Positions 1 to 7,542 of a DNA stretch of 46,942 nt are shown piece after piece. The stretch covers positions 1-46,942 of the forward strand of contig CAYFWF010000040.1 in the NCBI GenBank assembly GCA_964346815.1, read 5' to 3'. Under the pieces are notes generated by a model. That model made no database searches. It saw nothing but the letters and a program-made list of their open reading frames with translations, and was not told where the DNA came from. Numbering within the stretch: the first letter of the stretch is position 1; each line of letters begins with the position of its first letter. The position numbers and the translations under genes were made by a program. The DNA is from CAYFWF01 sp964346815 (GTDB taxonomy: Bacteria > Acidobacteriota > Aminicenantia > Aminicenantales > Aminicenantaceae).

Positions 1-7
1 CAATTTC

Positions 8-37
8 TTGTCTACAGGGCTTTAGTCGTTTTATAAT
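8..37 (+). promoter_or_regulatory. Candidate sigma70 promoter for the envelope operon
   Basis: TTGTCT (8-13) and a perfect TATAAT (32-37) are separated by 18 bp. The predicted transcript would run through the dispersed repeat (about 45-155) before the first gene at 171. The -35 box is weak, so this is only a candidate. Confidence 0.35.
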
Positions 38-43
38 CTATTA

Positions 44-157
44 TATGGGATTGCTTCACTCCCTTCGATCGTTCGCAATGACAGTTGTGAGATTGCTTCG
101 TTTCGTTCGCAATGACAGAACGGTTCGCAATGACAGAGTGCTTCGCAATAACACGAA
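44..157. repeat. Dispersed GATTGCTTCG...CGCAATGACA repeat, several partial copies
   Basis: At least three degenerate copies of a unit reading GATTGCTTC(G/A)...TTCGCAATGACA lie head to tail. The same family recurs near 5.0, 5.75, 9.6-9.9, 13.2, 17.1 and 38.3 kb. No reading frame is associated with it. Similar dispersed intergenic repeats are common in draft genomes of several phyla; their function is unknown to me. Confidence 0.7.
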
Positions 158-170
158 CTGAATAACAAAA

Positions 171-1376
171 ATGCATGACCAGAAGCCGTTTGTGGCATAC
201 ACTTACACGCCTGAGGACAAATCGTCCAAAAGGCGCAGAGCTGTGAGGTTTTGGCTGTTTTTCGTTCTCGCCCTGGTTCTCATCGTCATTATCGGCTCCT
301 TCATTCTGTGGCAGTTGTCCCCAGGAGCGAGCTGCAGAACATTGGTGGTCGATAAGACTGTTCCCCATCCCGATTACAGGGAGCATCAGTCGCTTTTCTG
401 GGTGTTGAACCATGCCAAGGTCATCAACAAGGGAGGAGAGAGGACATGGCGTCCCGGAAGAGACTATGTGGGCTTTTATCCTAAAAAGTTCATTGCTTCC
501 GATGCGGCCTTCTCCTCAAACCTGGAATCGGCTCAAACCATCGGAGTCGATCTGATTTTTCTCGCCGACACCTACGGCGTATACGCGGATGATTACAGAT
601 TTCCTGAAAAATACCGCACCCATCTGGATTACAGCAAAAAAATCTTCGGGGGCCTCGGAATGGAGGAGGTTGAAGCCATCGAAGATTTTGTCCGAAACGG
701 TGGTGCTCTTGTGGCGGAGTTCAACACCTTTCATCACCCGACTCCACACGTGGTGAAGCAGCGGATGGAGAAGCTTCTGGGATTGCGGTCGACCGGATGG
801 ATGGGAAGATATTTCGCAGACCTCGCAAACAGAGGAGATGTCCCAGCCTGGGCCCTGCGTCATTGGAAGACACACTCTGGTGAGGAATGGGATTTTTCAG
901 GATCCGGATATATCCTGACGCATACGAACGCTCAGGTCCTGGTTCTGGAGGAAGAAAAGGATGTGGAGGCCGATGGGTTGCAGATACGGCCGGCACGGCC
1001 CGTTGACCCGCTGATGGAAGGAACCTCTACGAGTACACCATACTGCTTCTGGTTCGATATCGAGGAGCCTGAGGAGGGAACCGAAGTCTTGGCCCAGTAT
1101 CAGTTCAGGCTGACCGCGCAGGGGCGGGAGAAGATGCAGGAATTTGGGGTGCCCGAGAGTTTTCCCGCAGTGCTTCGGGCTTCGCAGACGCCTCTGCGGC
1201 TCTATTTTGCAGGGGACTTTTCGGATAACAACATCTATCACGGGCCTTATTTCTTTTATGGGTGGTCCAAGCTCCGCCGCCTGCTCTGCTGTACAGGAAT
1301 AAACCAGACGCAGAACAGGTTTTTCTGGGATTTTTATGTGCCGCTGCTAGAGAACATATTTACCCTGAATTATTAA
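171..1376 (+). CDS. Membrane-anchored extracytoplasmic protein with amidotransferase-like fold (unknown function)
   Basis: A 401-residue protein I do not recognise as a named family. Residues 1-25 are charged and cytosolic. One strong membrane helix follows (about 27-50), then a long domain outside the membrane. Around residues 124-190 the pattern 'DLIFLADTYGV' and 'FVRNGGALVAEF' resembles the alternating strand-helix core of class I amidotransferase-like or ThuA-like domains; I see no obvious catalytic Cys-His pair. The next gene (HEAT repeats) starts 6 bases after the stop and a glycosyltransferase follows, so a role in building or exporting a surface polysaccharide is inferred. The ATG at 171 lacks a clear Shine-Dalgarno sequence, but no better start precedes the membrane helix. 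Confidence 0.75.
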   Translation: MHDQKPFVAYTYTPEDKSSKRRRAVRFWLFFVLALVLIVIIGSFILWQLSPGASCRTLVVDKTVPHPDYREHQSLFWVLNHAKVINKGGERTWRPGRDYVGFYPKKFIASDAAFSSNLESAQTIGVDLIFLADTYGVYADDYRFPEKYRTHLDYSKKIFGGLGMEEVEAIEDFVRNGGALVAEFNTFHHPTPHVVKQRMEKLLGLRSTGWMGRYFADLANRGDVPAWALRHWKTHSGEEWDFSGSGYILTHTNAQVLVLEEEKDVEADGLQIRPARPVDPLMEGTSTSTPYCFWFDIEEPEEGTEVLAQYQFRLTAQGREKMQEFGVPESFPAVLRASQTPLRLYFAGDFSDNNIYHGPYFFYGWSKLRRLLCCTGINQTQNRFFWDFYVPLLENIFTLNY

Positions 1377-1382
1377 AAAATC

Positions 1383-2483
1383 ATGACGAATGAACTGCTG
1401 AACAAAATACTTCCTCCCCAGATGATGAAGGATGTGCTTTACATTACAATGATTGCGCTCCTCGTGACCGTGGTCGTCCTGTTTTTCTTCCTGGTCTTTC
1501 ACAAGCTCGCCATCGAACTGAAGGAGAGACGTAAAAGGCGCTACAGGGCAAGATACTCGGTCTACATGCGGAAGTTCCTCCTGGGACGGGACGGCACCAT
1601 CATCCGGCCCAGAACTAAGCTGGGCTGTGAAACCTTAGCTTCGCTGTGTATCGATAAGCTCGAGTCATCCTCCCAGGAAGACCAGAGCATCCTCCGCCAT
1701 TACATCAGAGGATCTTTTATCGTGGATTACTTCCGCAAGATGGCCGAGTCCTCATCCATGCCCAAGAGGTTCCATGCGGTAAAGACTCTGGGGTATTTTT
1801 CCCTGGATGAGTTAAAGCAGTACTTCAAGGATGCCCTCCTGGATGAGAAGTCCGAGGAGGTCAAAGGCGCGATCATCTGGAGCATGAGCCGGATCGCTGA
1901 TAGAAGCACTCTGGATGGGATCACAACGACCCTGGCCTCGGACCTATCCCTCTCCTCAAAATACAACGAATACGTGTACTCGAATATTATCCAGTCGTTC
2001 CTGAGGAAGGGGATCATAGACCAGTTTCTTGTTTTTCTGGAGAAGTTGAAGAGCGCTCGAAACATCCCCTATCTTCTCAAGCGGGATATCATCGAAGCTT
2101 GCGGATCGACCGGACTCCATCTGGCATCCCGTCCGATCGTGGATTTTTTCTTCAGCGCTGACAAGCATCCTGCCATCAAGATCGCGTGTATGAGGGCTCT
2201 GGGACGGATCAGGTGTCCCGAGTTCAGCGGTGTGGTGGCCGCGGCGCTCTTTCATGAGGACTGGCGGGTGCGGTCCCAGGCGGCGCTCGCTGCGTCGCGG
2301 TGCAGCGAGTCGGCTATTCCTCATCTGAGGAATCTTCTGTATGACGATTTCTATCATGTGCGGATCAATGCGGCCAGGAGTCTTGCCCGGTTGGGGGACA
2401 AGGGCCTGGCGCTTTTAAGGAGCGAGATGAGTTCTGATGATCCCTTCGTGAGGGATACGGTGCGTTTTATGTTGAGAAAGTAG
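1383..2483 (+). CDS. Membrane-anchored HEAT-repeat protein
   Basis: A 366-residue protein with one N-terminal membrane segment (about residues 18-42) followed by a basic stretch (ERRKRRYRARY) and an all-helical C-terminal region. The last 130 residues show clear HEAT-type repeats: 'HPAIKIACMRALGRI', 'DWRVRSQAALAASRC', 'FYHVRINAARSLARLG' and 'DPFVRDTVRFML'. HEAT repeats are protein-binding scaffolds. Lying between a membrane-anchored protein and a family 2 glycosyltransferase in one operon, it probably organises a membrane-bound polysaccharide synthesis or export complex; this is inferred from context. The gap to the upstream gene is 6 bases and to the downstream gene 43 bases. The latter is purine rich with a repeated GCAGGAGAAA unit. 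Confidence 0.8.
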   Translation: MTNELLNKILPPQMMKDVLYITMIALLVTVVVLFFFLVFHKLAIELKERRKRRYRARYSVYMRKFLLGRDGTIIRPRTKLGCETLASLCIDKLESSSQEDQSILRHYIRGSFIVDYFRKMAESSSMPKRFHAVKTLGYFSLDELKQYFKDALLDEKSEEVKGAIIWSMSRIADRSTLDGITTTLASDLSLSSKYNEYVYSNIIQSFLRKGIIDQFLVFLEKLKSARNIPYLLKRDIIEACGSTGLHLASRPIVDFFFSADKHPAIKIACMRALGRIRCPEFSGVVAAALFHEDWRVRSQAALAASRCSESAIPHLRNLLYDDFYHVRINAARSLARLGDKGLALLRSEMSSDDPFVRDTVRFMLRK

Positions 2484-2526
2484 GGTGAGCAGGAGAAAGC
2501 AGGAGAAAGTAAGGGAGTAGGCGGCG

Positions 2527-3975
2527 ATGAGCACGCTGGAGATAACCGTTTTGGCCTTCCAGGGGCTTGTTCTTCTGTATTTTGTGGCCCTGAATGGGAC
2601 TTATACCGGGTTTCTGCTGCTCTCTCTGCGTGAGATCAAAAGATATTTCCATTTTGTCACCAAGCACGACATACAGGCTCTTCTCTCGAGCAGCTACTAC
2701 AGGCCGCTTTCCATCATCGTGCCTGCTTTCAATGAAGAAGCCACCATCGTGACCAATGTGCGGGCGCTTTTGGCGCTCAAGTATCCTGAGTATGAAGTCA
2801 TCGTGGTCAATGATGGTTCTACGGACGGTGGTTTGGGGAGGCTGGTGGAAAGCTTCCGGCTGGTGGAGATGGAGATGCCCATAAAGCGTGTGTTGAAACA
2901 TGCTCCAATAAGGAGGATCTATCTTTCGCTGGATCATGCAAATCTTGTGGTTATCGACAAGGAGAACGGCGGAAAGACCGATGCCCTGAACGCCGGGATC
3001 AATGCGTCGAGTTTCCCTCTGTTGTGCAGCATCGATGCCGACTCGATCCTGGACAAGGAAGGGCTGCTGCGAACAGGGAGGCTTTTTGTTGAGGACAAGA
3101 GGGTGGTTGCTGTGGGAGGGATTGTGCGGGTTTTGAACGGCCTGGAGATCGAGAAGGGAGAGATCACCCATATTCATACGCCTAAGTCGGGGATCGAGCT
3201 CCTACAGGCCGTGGAATACACCAGAGGATTTCTCTCGGGACGGACGTCGTGGAATTTGTTCGGGAGCTTGATGATCTTGAGCGGGACCTATGCGGTATTC
3301 CGAAAGGATTTGGTGATGGCGGTGGGGGGCTTTAGGGATACTGTGGGCGAAGACATGGACCTTGTGGTTAGGCTCCATAAATACTGTAGAGATAACAATA
3401 TCAAATATAAGATTCTGTTCGTGCCGGATCCGGTCTGTCACACCCAGGTTCCGAGCGATTTGAAGTCGCTGCTCCAACAGAGAAACCGCTGGCACAGGGG
3501 CCTGCTCCAGAGCCTGATGCACAGCAAGGAGATGTTTCTGAGGCCGAAGTACGGCAGTGTGGGGATGTTCGGCTTTCCCTATTTTTTGTTTATCGAGGGA
3601 GTGGGTCCGGTGGTGGAATTTGCAGGTTATGCAGCGCTTTTGCCTCTGTATTTTCTGGGGCTCTTGAACTGGCAGTTTCTGTTTCTGTTTTTTATGGTGG
3701 CGGTGCTGTGGGCCATGTGGATCAACATCGGGTCTGTTTTGCTGGACAATGTGCTGTATAAACGGTACAAGAGCCTGAAGGATATTTTGAAATTGTGTGT
3801 GTTCGGGTTTGTAGAGATGTTCGGGTACAGGCAGTTGATTGCGGCTGATAGGTTTGTGGCTACTTTCGGATTCAGAAGGAAGGGATGGGGGAGTGTGAGG
3901 CGGCAGCGGATCGAGTACAGCGCGCTGAAGAGGCGCACTTCCCACGGAAGGATCCATATCGATTTGAAGATGTGA
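2527..3975 (+). CDS. Processive family 2 glycosyltransferase (polysaccharide synthase type)
   Basis: A 482-residue integral membrane glycosyltransferase. An N-terminal membrane helix (about 7-30) precedes a GT2 catalytic domain with 'SIIVPAFNEE' (from about residue 61), 'VVNDGSTDG', the metal-binding 'IDADS' (about 169-173), the general-base region 'GEDMDL' (about 275) and the Q-x-x-R-W signature of processive synthases, QRNRW at 318-322. Several C-terminal membrane helices follow. This is the architecture of PgaC/IcaA-, hyaluronan- and cellulose-synthase-like enzymes, which polymerise a sugar nucleotide and pass the chain across the inner membrane. Sugar specificity cannot be read from sequence. 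No PilZ domain is present in the protein, but a GGDEF-PilZ protein lies 10 kb away. A strong terminator follows at 4016-4047. Confidence 0.88.
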   Translation: MSTLEITVLAFQGLVLLYFVALNGTYTGFLLLSLREIKRYFHFVTKHDIQALLSSSYYRPLSIIVPAFNEEATIVTNVRALLALKYPEYEVIVVNDGSTDGGLGRLVESFRLVEMEMPIKRVLKHAPIRRIYLSLDHANLVVIDKENGGKTDALNAGINASSFPLLCSIDADSILDKEGLLRTGRLFVEDKRVVAVGGIVRVLNGLEIEKGEITHIHTPKSGIELLQAVEYTRGFLSGRTSWNLFGSLMILSGTYAVFRKDLVMAVGGFRDTVGEDMDLVVRLHKYCRDNNIKYKILFVPDPVCHTQVPSDLKSLLQQRNRWHRGLLQSLMHSKEMFLRPKYGSVGMFGFPYFLFIEGVGPVVEFAGYAALLPLYFLGLLNWQFLFLFFMVAVLWAMWINIGSVLLDNVLYKRYKSLKDILKLCVFGFVEMFGYRQLIAADRFVATFGFRRKGWGSVRRQRIEYSALKRRTSHGRIHIDLKM

Positions 3976-4015
3976 CAGGTGATGGCCCCGGTTCTTTAGA
4001 GCATAGAAATATAAC

Positions 4016-4047
4016 AAGGCCCGGTCTCAGGATCGGGCCTTTTTTTT
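4016..4047 (+). terminator. Rho-independent terminator of the glycosyltransferase operon
   Basis: AAGGCCCG (4016-4023) pairs perfectly with CGGGCCTT (4034-4041) around a 10-nt loop and runs into an eight-T tract (4040-4047). Confidence 0.9.
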
Positions 4048-4056
4048 GGACCTTTT

Positions 4057-4194
4057 TAATTTGGGGACAGTATACGCAATTACCGAATTATTTTCATTCA
4101 GATGCTTGGTTGGCCATTTGATTGGATTAGTAAATTGTAGATGAATTAAGTAATCGCGTATACTGTCACCAAATTATCGGTCACCAAATTATCG
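4057..4194. repeat. Palindromic intergenic element, 26-bp imperfect inverted arms
   Basis: The left arm (4057-4082) and right arm (4151-4176) are imperfect reverse complements containing GGGGACAGTATACGC and GCGTATACTGTCACC. The right end is followed by a 15-bp tandem duplication, GTCACCAAATTATCG twice (4165-4194). The same right end and duplication design occurs at 7202-7271, and a related right end at 35316-35342. No transposase is encoded here, so this looks like a non-autonomous, REP/MITE-like unit. Confidence 0.75.
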
Positions 4195-4230
4195 AGCCCA
4201 ATCGCCTGGTTGTGATTGGGCTTTTTTTTT
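4195..4230 (+). terminator. Rho-independent terminator
   Basis: AGCCCAATC (4195-4203) pairs with GATTGGGCT (4214-4222), loop of 10 nt, followed by a run of nine T (4222-4230). It directly abuts the tandem repeat end of the palindromic element and is the second terminator downstream of the glycosyltransferase. It may belong to the mobile element. Confidence 0.8.
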
Positions 4231-4356
4231 GGTCGATGAAAAGGTATGATACTTGAGAGAAAAACCCATGGAACATGTGGCGGATTTTTGGCTCTGTTTC
4301 CGTTGATTTTGAGTATGAAGAATTAGGGTAGATAAATATTGGATGGAAGAGATTAG

Positions 4357-4983
4357 ATGCTGAAGAGCCGTTTTTGCTGGTTGGTGACAGCATTTGTTCT
4401 GCCGGTTGTTTCATCAGGCCTCACTTTTCCGGATTTCCCGGCCGCTGACTCAGGTTTTGTCCAGGAGACACCTGGCTATTCTGCCGAAGAGGCCCTCATG
4501 GTGATAAGACTGATCGAGAAGATCCAGTTGGAGCAGCTCGATGAGGAGAGCGGGAGTGTCAGTGGTGGATCGAGGAATGTTTCGCTCACCGAGAGCGAGT
4601 TCAACTCCTATATTGCCTACCGCATCGATGTGGAGAAGGAAGAGGTGTTGAAAGAGTTCAGGATGAAGTTTTTTGATGATAACAGAGTGGAGGGCAAGAT
4701 CGTTGTGGACCTCAGAGGACAGAAGCTTCCCAAAATCCTGAAGCCACGGATGACGTTCTTTCTGGGCGGGCAGCTCGAAGTGAAGGAAGGCCATGTCAGG
4801 CTCGATCTCGAAGACCTTTATCTCGGGACGCAGCGCTTACAGCCAGATGTGCTGGATCTGGTCATATTTTTAGGGTCGAAGATTACGGGCGAAGAGGCTT
4901 TTACCATGAGCGATTGGTGGGTTCTGCCCTATGGGATCGAGGACGTCAAAACCCGAAATGGTGCGGTGACGTTTTATTATTAG
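4357..4983 (+). CDS. Secreted protein of unknown function
   Basis: A 208-residue protein, not recognised. The N-terminus (residues 1-20) is a basic-hydrophobic signal peptide ending near 'PVVSSG'. The mature part is mixed alpha/beta. Its middle third alternates short charged helices and strands ('EFRMKFFDDNRVEGKIVVDLRG', 'GGQLEVKEGHVRLDLEDLYLG'), a pattern resembling extracytoplasmic lipid-binding or DUF2140/LmeA-like folds, but I cannot assign it. It stands alone, downstream of two terminators and upstream of a dispersed repeat, so it is probably transcribed by itself. GGAAGAG at 4343-4349 could serve as ribosome binding site for the ATG at 4357. Confidence 0.7.
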   Translation: MLKSRFCWLVTAFVLPVVSSGLTFPDFPAADSGFVQETPGYSAEEALMVIRLIEKIQLEQLDEESGSVSGGSRNVSLTESEFNSYIAYRIDVEKEEVLKEFRMKFFDDNRVEGKIVVDLRGQKLPKILKPRMTFFLGGQLEVKEGHVRLDLEDLYLGTQRLQPDVLDLVIFLGSKITGEEAFTMSDWWVLPYGIEDVKTRNGAVTFYY

Positions 4984-5004
4984 ATTTGCTCATGCGAGTA
5001 TGGC

Positions 5005-5135
5005 TTATCTGTCATTGCGAAGCCCAAAGGGCTGAAGCCTTGTTGTGATCGAAACAAAGATGTCATTGCGAACAAAGTGAAGCAATCACTTATAATGAGA
5101 TTACTTCGGCATTTCGTTTCCTCGTAATGACAGTG
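5005..5135. repeat. Dispersed GTCATTGCGAA...GAAGCAATC repeat, facing copies
   Basis: One copy in each orientation: CTGTCATTGCGAAGCCC and ATGTCATTGCGAAC on the left, and ATGAGATTACTTCGG...GTAATGACAG on the right, giving an inverted arrangement. It belongs to the same family as the repeats at the window start and at 9.6-9.9 kb. Confidence 0.7.
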
Positions 5136-5193
5136 GAGTTGGCCCCAAGTGATAGAAATGATATTGCTAAACTGGTCCGGTTAAGTTGAAACA

Positions 5194-5763
5194 ATGATCA
5201 GGATTATCGGCGGGAAATTCAAAGGAAAGCGGCTGAAAAAGGTGCCGGGGACTGTGGTACGGCCGATGCCCGATAAGCTCAAGGAGTCGCTGTTCAGCAT
5301 CCTCAAGAATGAGGTGAGGGGGAGTGTGATCCTGGACGGGTTTGCCGGGACAGGCTCTGTGGGGATCGAGGCATTGAGCCGGGGTGCAGAGAGGATTGTG
5401 TTTGTCGATAAGTATTATCCTGCCGTAAAGATCATCAAGATAAATGCCGCGAAGTGCGGGGTGGACGAGCGCGTGCGGGTGATCCATAAGGAATTCAACC
5501 GGGCAGTGATCCAGTTGTCCAAGGAGAAAGCGAAGTTCGACCTGATCTTTCTGGATCCGCCCTACAAGCTGGTAGAGGAGCGGAATCCCCTGAAGGTCAT
5601 CTTCAAAAGAGAGATTCTTGCCGAGGGAGGGAAGATCATCCTGAGGCACTTTTATAAGACAGATTTTGGGGCGAAATATTTCGACCTCCAGCGCCAGGTC
5701 ACAATCGGCGATGACACCCTCGCCTTTTATTCAGAAGAGATCGCCACGCTTCGCTCGCGATGA
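5194..5763 (+). CDS. rsmD: 16S rRNA (guanine966-N2)-methyltransferase RsmD
   Basis: A 189-residue SAM-dependent methyltransferase. It begins with the family's typical 'MIRIIGGKFKGKRL' and 'RPMPDKLKESLF', has the SAM-binding loop 'LDGFAGTGSVGIEALSRGA' (about 49-67) and the catalytic 'DPPY' at 121-124 that positions the guanine amino group. RsmD modifies G966 of 16S rRNA in the assembling 30S subunit. The length is usual for the family. The last codons (ATLRSR and stop, 5746-5763) are made of the dispersed genomic repeat (ACGCTTCGCTCGCGATGACA), so a repeat has replaced or extended the native C-terminus. The ATG at 5194 has no good Shine-Dalgarno sequence, but it is the start expected from the conserved N-terminus. 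Confidence 0.93.
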   Translation: MIRIIGGKFKGKRLKKVPGTVVRPMPDKLKESLFSILKNEVRGSVILDGFAGTGSVGIEALSRGAERIVFVDKYYPAVKIIKINAAKCGVDERVRVIHKEFNRAVIQLSKEKAKFDLIFLDPPYKLVEERNPLKVIFKREILAEGGKIILRHFYKTDFGAKYFDLQRQVTIGDDTLAFYSEEIATLRSR

Positions 5764-5795
5764 CAATGGATTGGTTGCTTCATCGCTGTGCTCCT
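5738..5795. repeat. Dispersed repeat overlapping the 3' end of rsmD
   Basis: GAGATCGCCACGCTTCGCTC (5739-5758) followed by GCGATGACA matches the repeat family consensus. It supplies the final six codons and the TGA of rsmD. A degenerate second half (GGTTGCTTCATCG) follows. Confidence 0.65.
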
Positions 5796-5832
5796 TGCCG
5801 AAACAGTAATGCTTCCGTCCGAACATGGGCTG

Positions 5833-5861
5833 TTGAATTATTGGACAGATTCCCATACAAT
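5833..5861 (+). promoter_or_regulatory. Sigma70-type promoter
   Basis: TTGAAT (5833-5838) and TACAAT (5856-5861) are separated by 17 bp. The predicted start lies about 22 bp upstream of the ATG at 5891. Confidence 0.6.
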
Positions 5862-5890
5862 TAGATTTCTTTTATTTGTAAAGGGCCATC

Positions 5891-6775
5891 ATGAACTTCA
5901 TGTCGGATAAAGATCGAGCACGCTCAAAGGATTCCCTTCTGATCGAAGAAAAGGATGTCCTATCGGACTTGATGGGGGATAAAGGATCGAGTCTCTTCCT
6001 GGGAAAATACGCACTCGAAGAAATTTTCGCCGTCTTTAAGAAGAGAAACTTCATCAGGGACGCCCAGGAGAGGAAGCTCTGGCCCTTGGAATACCAAATG
6101 GATAACTCAGAGTTCCCGCTTCAGAGGTTCCAGATCTTTTACCGTGAGAAAAAGGAGGAAAACATCATCGTCGATCTCAAAATCAAAGAAGGGGCGTTTC
6201 GTCCAAAAGAGGATATCGCCGATGATTTGCCTCTGTCCCAGTTCAAATTTTTGATACTGGAGTGGCTCACGCTGCAAAATCCCTTGATGGAGTTCGGAGG
6301 AGAGCTGACTCCGCTTCCAGGACAGAAACATCCTGGTCTTAATCTGGGAAGGAAGGTGCTGGATCTTTTCGTGTACCTGGCACGGCTCTGCCGGCTGGAT
6401 GGGCTGCTGGCTTTCCCTGCCTATTTCCACAATGCTCTGCTTTTTTCGCGCCATTTTCGATTTCTCGATCCTGAGAAGAGAGGCGAGGTTCTGAACATAA
6501 GAAAGACTTATCGGCATGTTCCGTTCAAGCAATTGGCCTGGATCGTGCATCTCGAATGTTTGAGGGATGCGGCAGGAAATATCTATAAGTGGGAAGCAAA
6601 AGAACAGATCTGCCCACTGAATAAAGTGTTGAGGAATTACTTCGACTCAAGAACATATAAAAGAAAAGTAAAAAAGAGTCAAGATAAGTTTAATTTTATG
6701 GTTGACCGAAACTGTTTTGAGAAGAAAAAACACCAGATTCCCGAGCGTGGAGAATCGGCTGTTAAGGCTGCTTGA
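5891..6775 (+). CDS. Hypothetical cytosolic protein, possibly GNAT-like
   Basis: A 294-residue soluble protein without signal peptide or membrane helix; I cannot name its family. The central region 'PGLNLGRKVLDLFVYLARLC' followed by 'LDGLLAFPAYFHNALLFSR' and 'FRFLDPEKRGEV' resembles the acetyl-CoA-binding half of GNAT acyltransferases: a pyrophosphate loop and helix, then a strand with Asn, then an aromatic near the C-terminus. This is a pattern-level impression only. The C-terminal 40 residues are strongly basic (RTYKRKVKKSQDKF). AAGGG at 5880-5884 supports the ATG at 5891. It has its own promoter and is followed after 51 bases by the VanZ-like gene, perhaps cotranscribed. Confidence 0.7.
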   Translation: MNFMSDKDRARSKDSLLIEEKDVLSDLMGDKGSSLFLGKYALEEIFAVFKKRNFIRDAQERKLWPLEYQMDNSEFPLQRFQIFYREKKEENIIVDLKIKEGAFRPKEDIADDLPLSQFKFLILEWLTLQNPLMEFGGELTPLPGQKHPGLNLGRKVLDLFVYLARLCRLDGLLAFPAYFHNALLFSRHFRFLDPEKRGEVLNIRKTYRHVPFKQLAWIVHLECLRDAAGNIYKWEAKEQICPLNKVLRNYFDSRTYKRKVKKSQDKFNFMVDRNCFEKKKHQIPERGESAVKAA

Positions 6776-6826
6776 GCGGAAGTGAAGCCGCAGAGAAGCT
6801 CATTTTAAGGAAGCGAGGCAAGCGAG

Positions 6827-7198
6827 TTGGAAAAAAATAAGTATTTTCTTCCCGCCTACCTCTTCGGTGTACTGCTGTTGATCGGTGCCTCCGTCCCATC
6901 TGGAAGCCTGACAAAAATCAAAAATATCCACCGATTTCTTGACGTGGTGTTATCGGAAAATTCTTTGCATTTCTTTGGATTCGGAATTTTTGCGGCCCTT
7001 CTGGCCTGGGGATATTACAAAAGGAAATCCTCGGGTATGTTCCTTAAGTCCAGCTTCTTCTCTTTTTCTTTTGGAGCGTTGATCGAAGTCTTCCATTATT
7101 TCCTTCCTTACCGGTCGGCAGAGCTTTCGGACCTTGCTCTCGATGCAGCGGGGATTTTGGTCATGCTGGGCTTGTTCTGGATCATCTTCAGACCATAA
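6827..7198 (+). CDS. VanZ-like membrane protein, TTG start
   Basis: A 123-residue protein with about four membrane helices: residues 7-25, 44-62, 73-90 and 103-120. The family hallmark is present: an acidic/aromatic pattern 'ALIEVFHYFLPYRSAELSDL' and then 'ALDAAGILVML', where VanZ-type proteins carry E-x-x-Q/H...P-x-R...D-x-x-x-N/D. VanZ of enterococci gives low-level teicoplanin resistance; most homologues have no known function. The start is TTG at 6827, preceded by AAGGAAGCGAGG (6809-6820) at good distance, with no alternative ATG before the first helix. A palindromic element begins 3 bases after the stop codon. Confidence 0.82.
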   Translation: MEKNKYFLPAYLFGVLLLIGASVPSGSLTKIKNIHRFLDVVLSENSLHFFGFGIFAALLAWGYYKRKSSGMFLKSSFFSFSFGALIEVFHYFLPYRSAELSDLALDAAGILVMLGLFWIIFRP

Positions 7199-7201
7199 GC
7201 T

Positions 7202-7271
7202 GGTGACAGTACGACCATAATCCGGTGATTGCGTATGCTGTCACCGGATTAAAGGGTCACCAGATTAAAGG
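7202..7271. repeat. Palindromic intergenic element (short copy)
   Basis: GGTGACAG (7202-7209) and CTGTCACC (7238-7245) form the inverted ends. The right end carries a 16-bp tandem duplication, GTCACCGGATTAAAGG then GTCACCAGATTAAAGG (7240-7271). The design is the same as at 4057-4194, with the shared GCGTAT(A/G)CTGTCACC end. It lies just 5' of the rpmE promoter. Confidence 0.7.
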
Positions 7272-7275
7272 TGCG

Positions 7276-7304
7276 TTGCTCTTTGGGGGGGAATTTGCTA
7301 TAAT
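7276..7304 (+). promoter_or_regulatory. Sigma70 promoter of rpmE-prfA-prmC, extended -10
   Basis: TTGCTC (7276-7281), a 17-bp spacer and a perfect TATAAT (7299-7304) with TGC immediately upstream (extended -10). The 5' leader to the rpmE ATG would be about 20 nt and contains GAGGAG (7317-7322). Confidence 0.85.
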
Positions 7305-7330
7305 AATCCTCCGGTTGAGGAGTCCTTGAA

Positions 7331-7537
7331 ATGAAAAAAGACATTCATCCAGATTATGTGGAATGTACCGTAATTTGTGCCTGCGGCAACACGTTCAAAA
7401 ACCGGTCTACTAAAAAAGAAATCCGGACAGAAATCTGCTCCCAGTGTCATCCTTTTTTCACCGGAAAACAAAAATTCGTGGACAGCGCAGGCCGCGTGGA
7501 AAAGTTCAAGAAAAAATATGCTGATCTTAAAAAATAG
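7331..7537 (+). CDS. rpmE: 50S ribosomal protein L31 (zinc-binding form)
   Basis: A 68-residue protein of the usual L31 length, starting 'MKKDIHPDY' as in the family. Cysteines at 16, 18, 36 and 39 (C-x-C and C-x-x-C) mark the zinc-containing C+ form rather than the zinc-free paralogue. 'CHPFFTGKQKFVDSAGRVEKF' is the conserved C-terminal block. L31 bridges the central protuberance of the 50S subunit and the 30S head. It is the first gene of a rpmE-prfA-prmC operon, a common bacterial arrangement; prfA starts 5 bases after its stop. GAGGAG at 7317-7322 with an 8-nt spacer is a strong ribosome binding site. Confidence 0.96.
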   Translation: MKKDIHPDYVECTVICACGNTFKNRSTKKEIRTEICSQCHPFFTGKQKFVDSAGRVEKFKKKYADLKK

Positions 7538-7542
7538 CCGAA

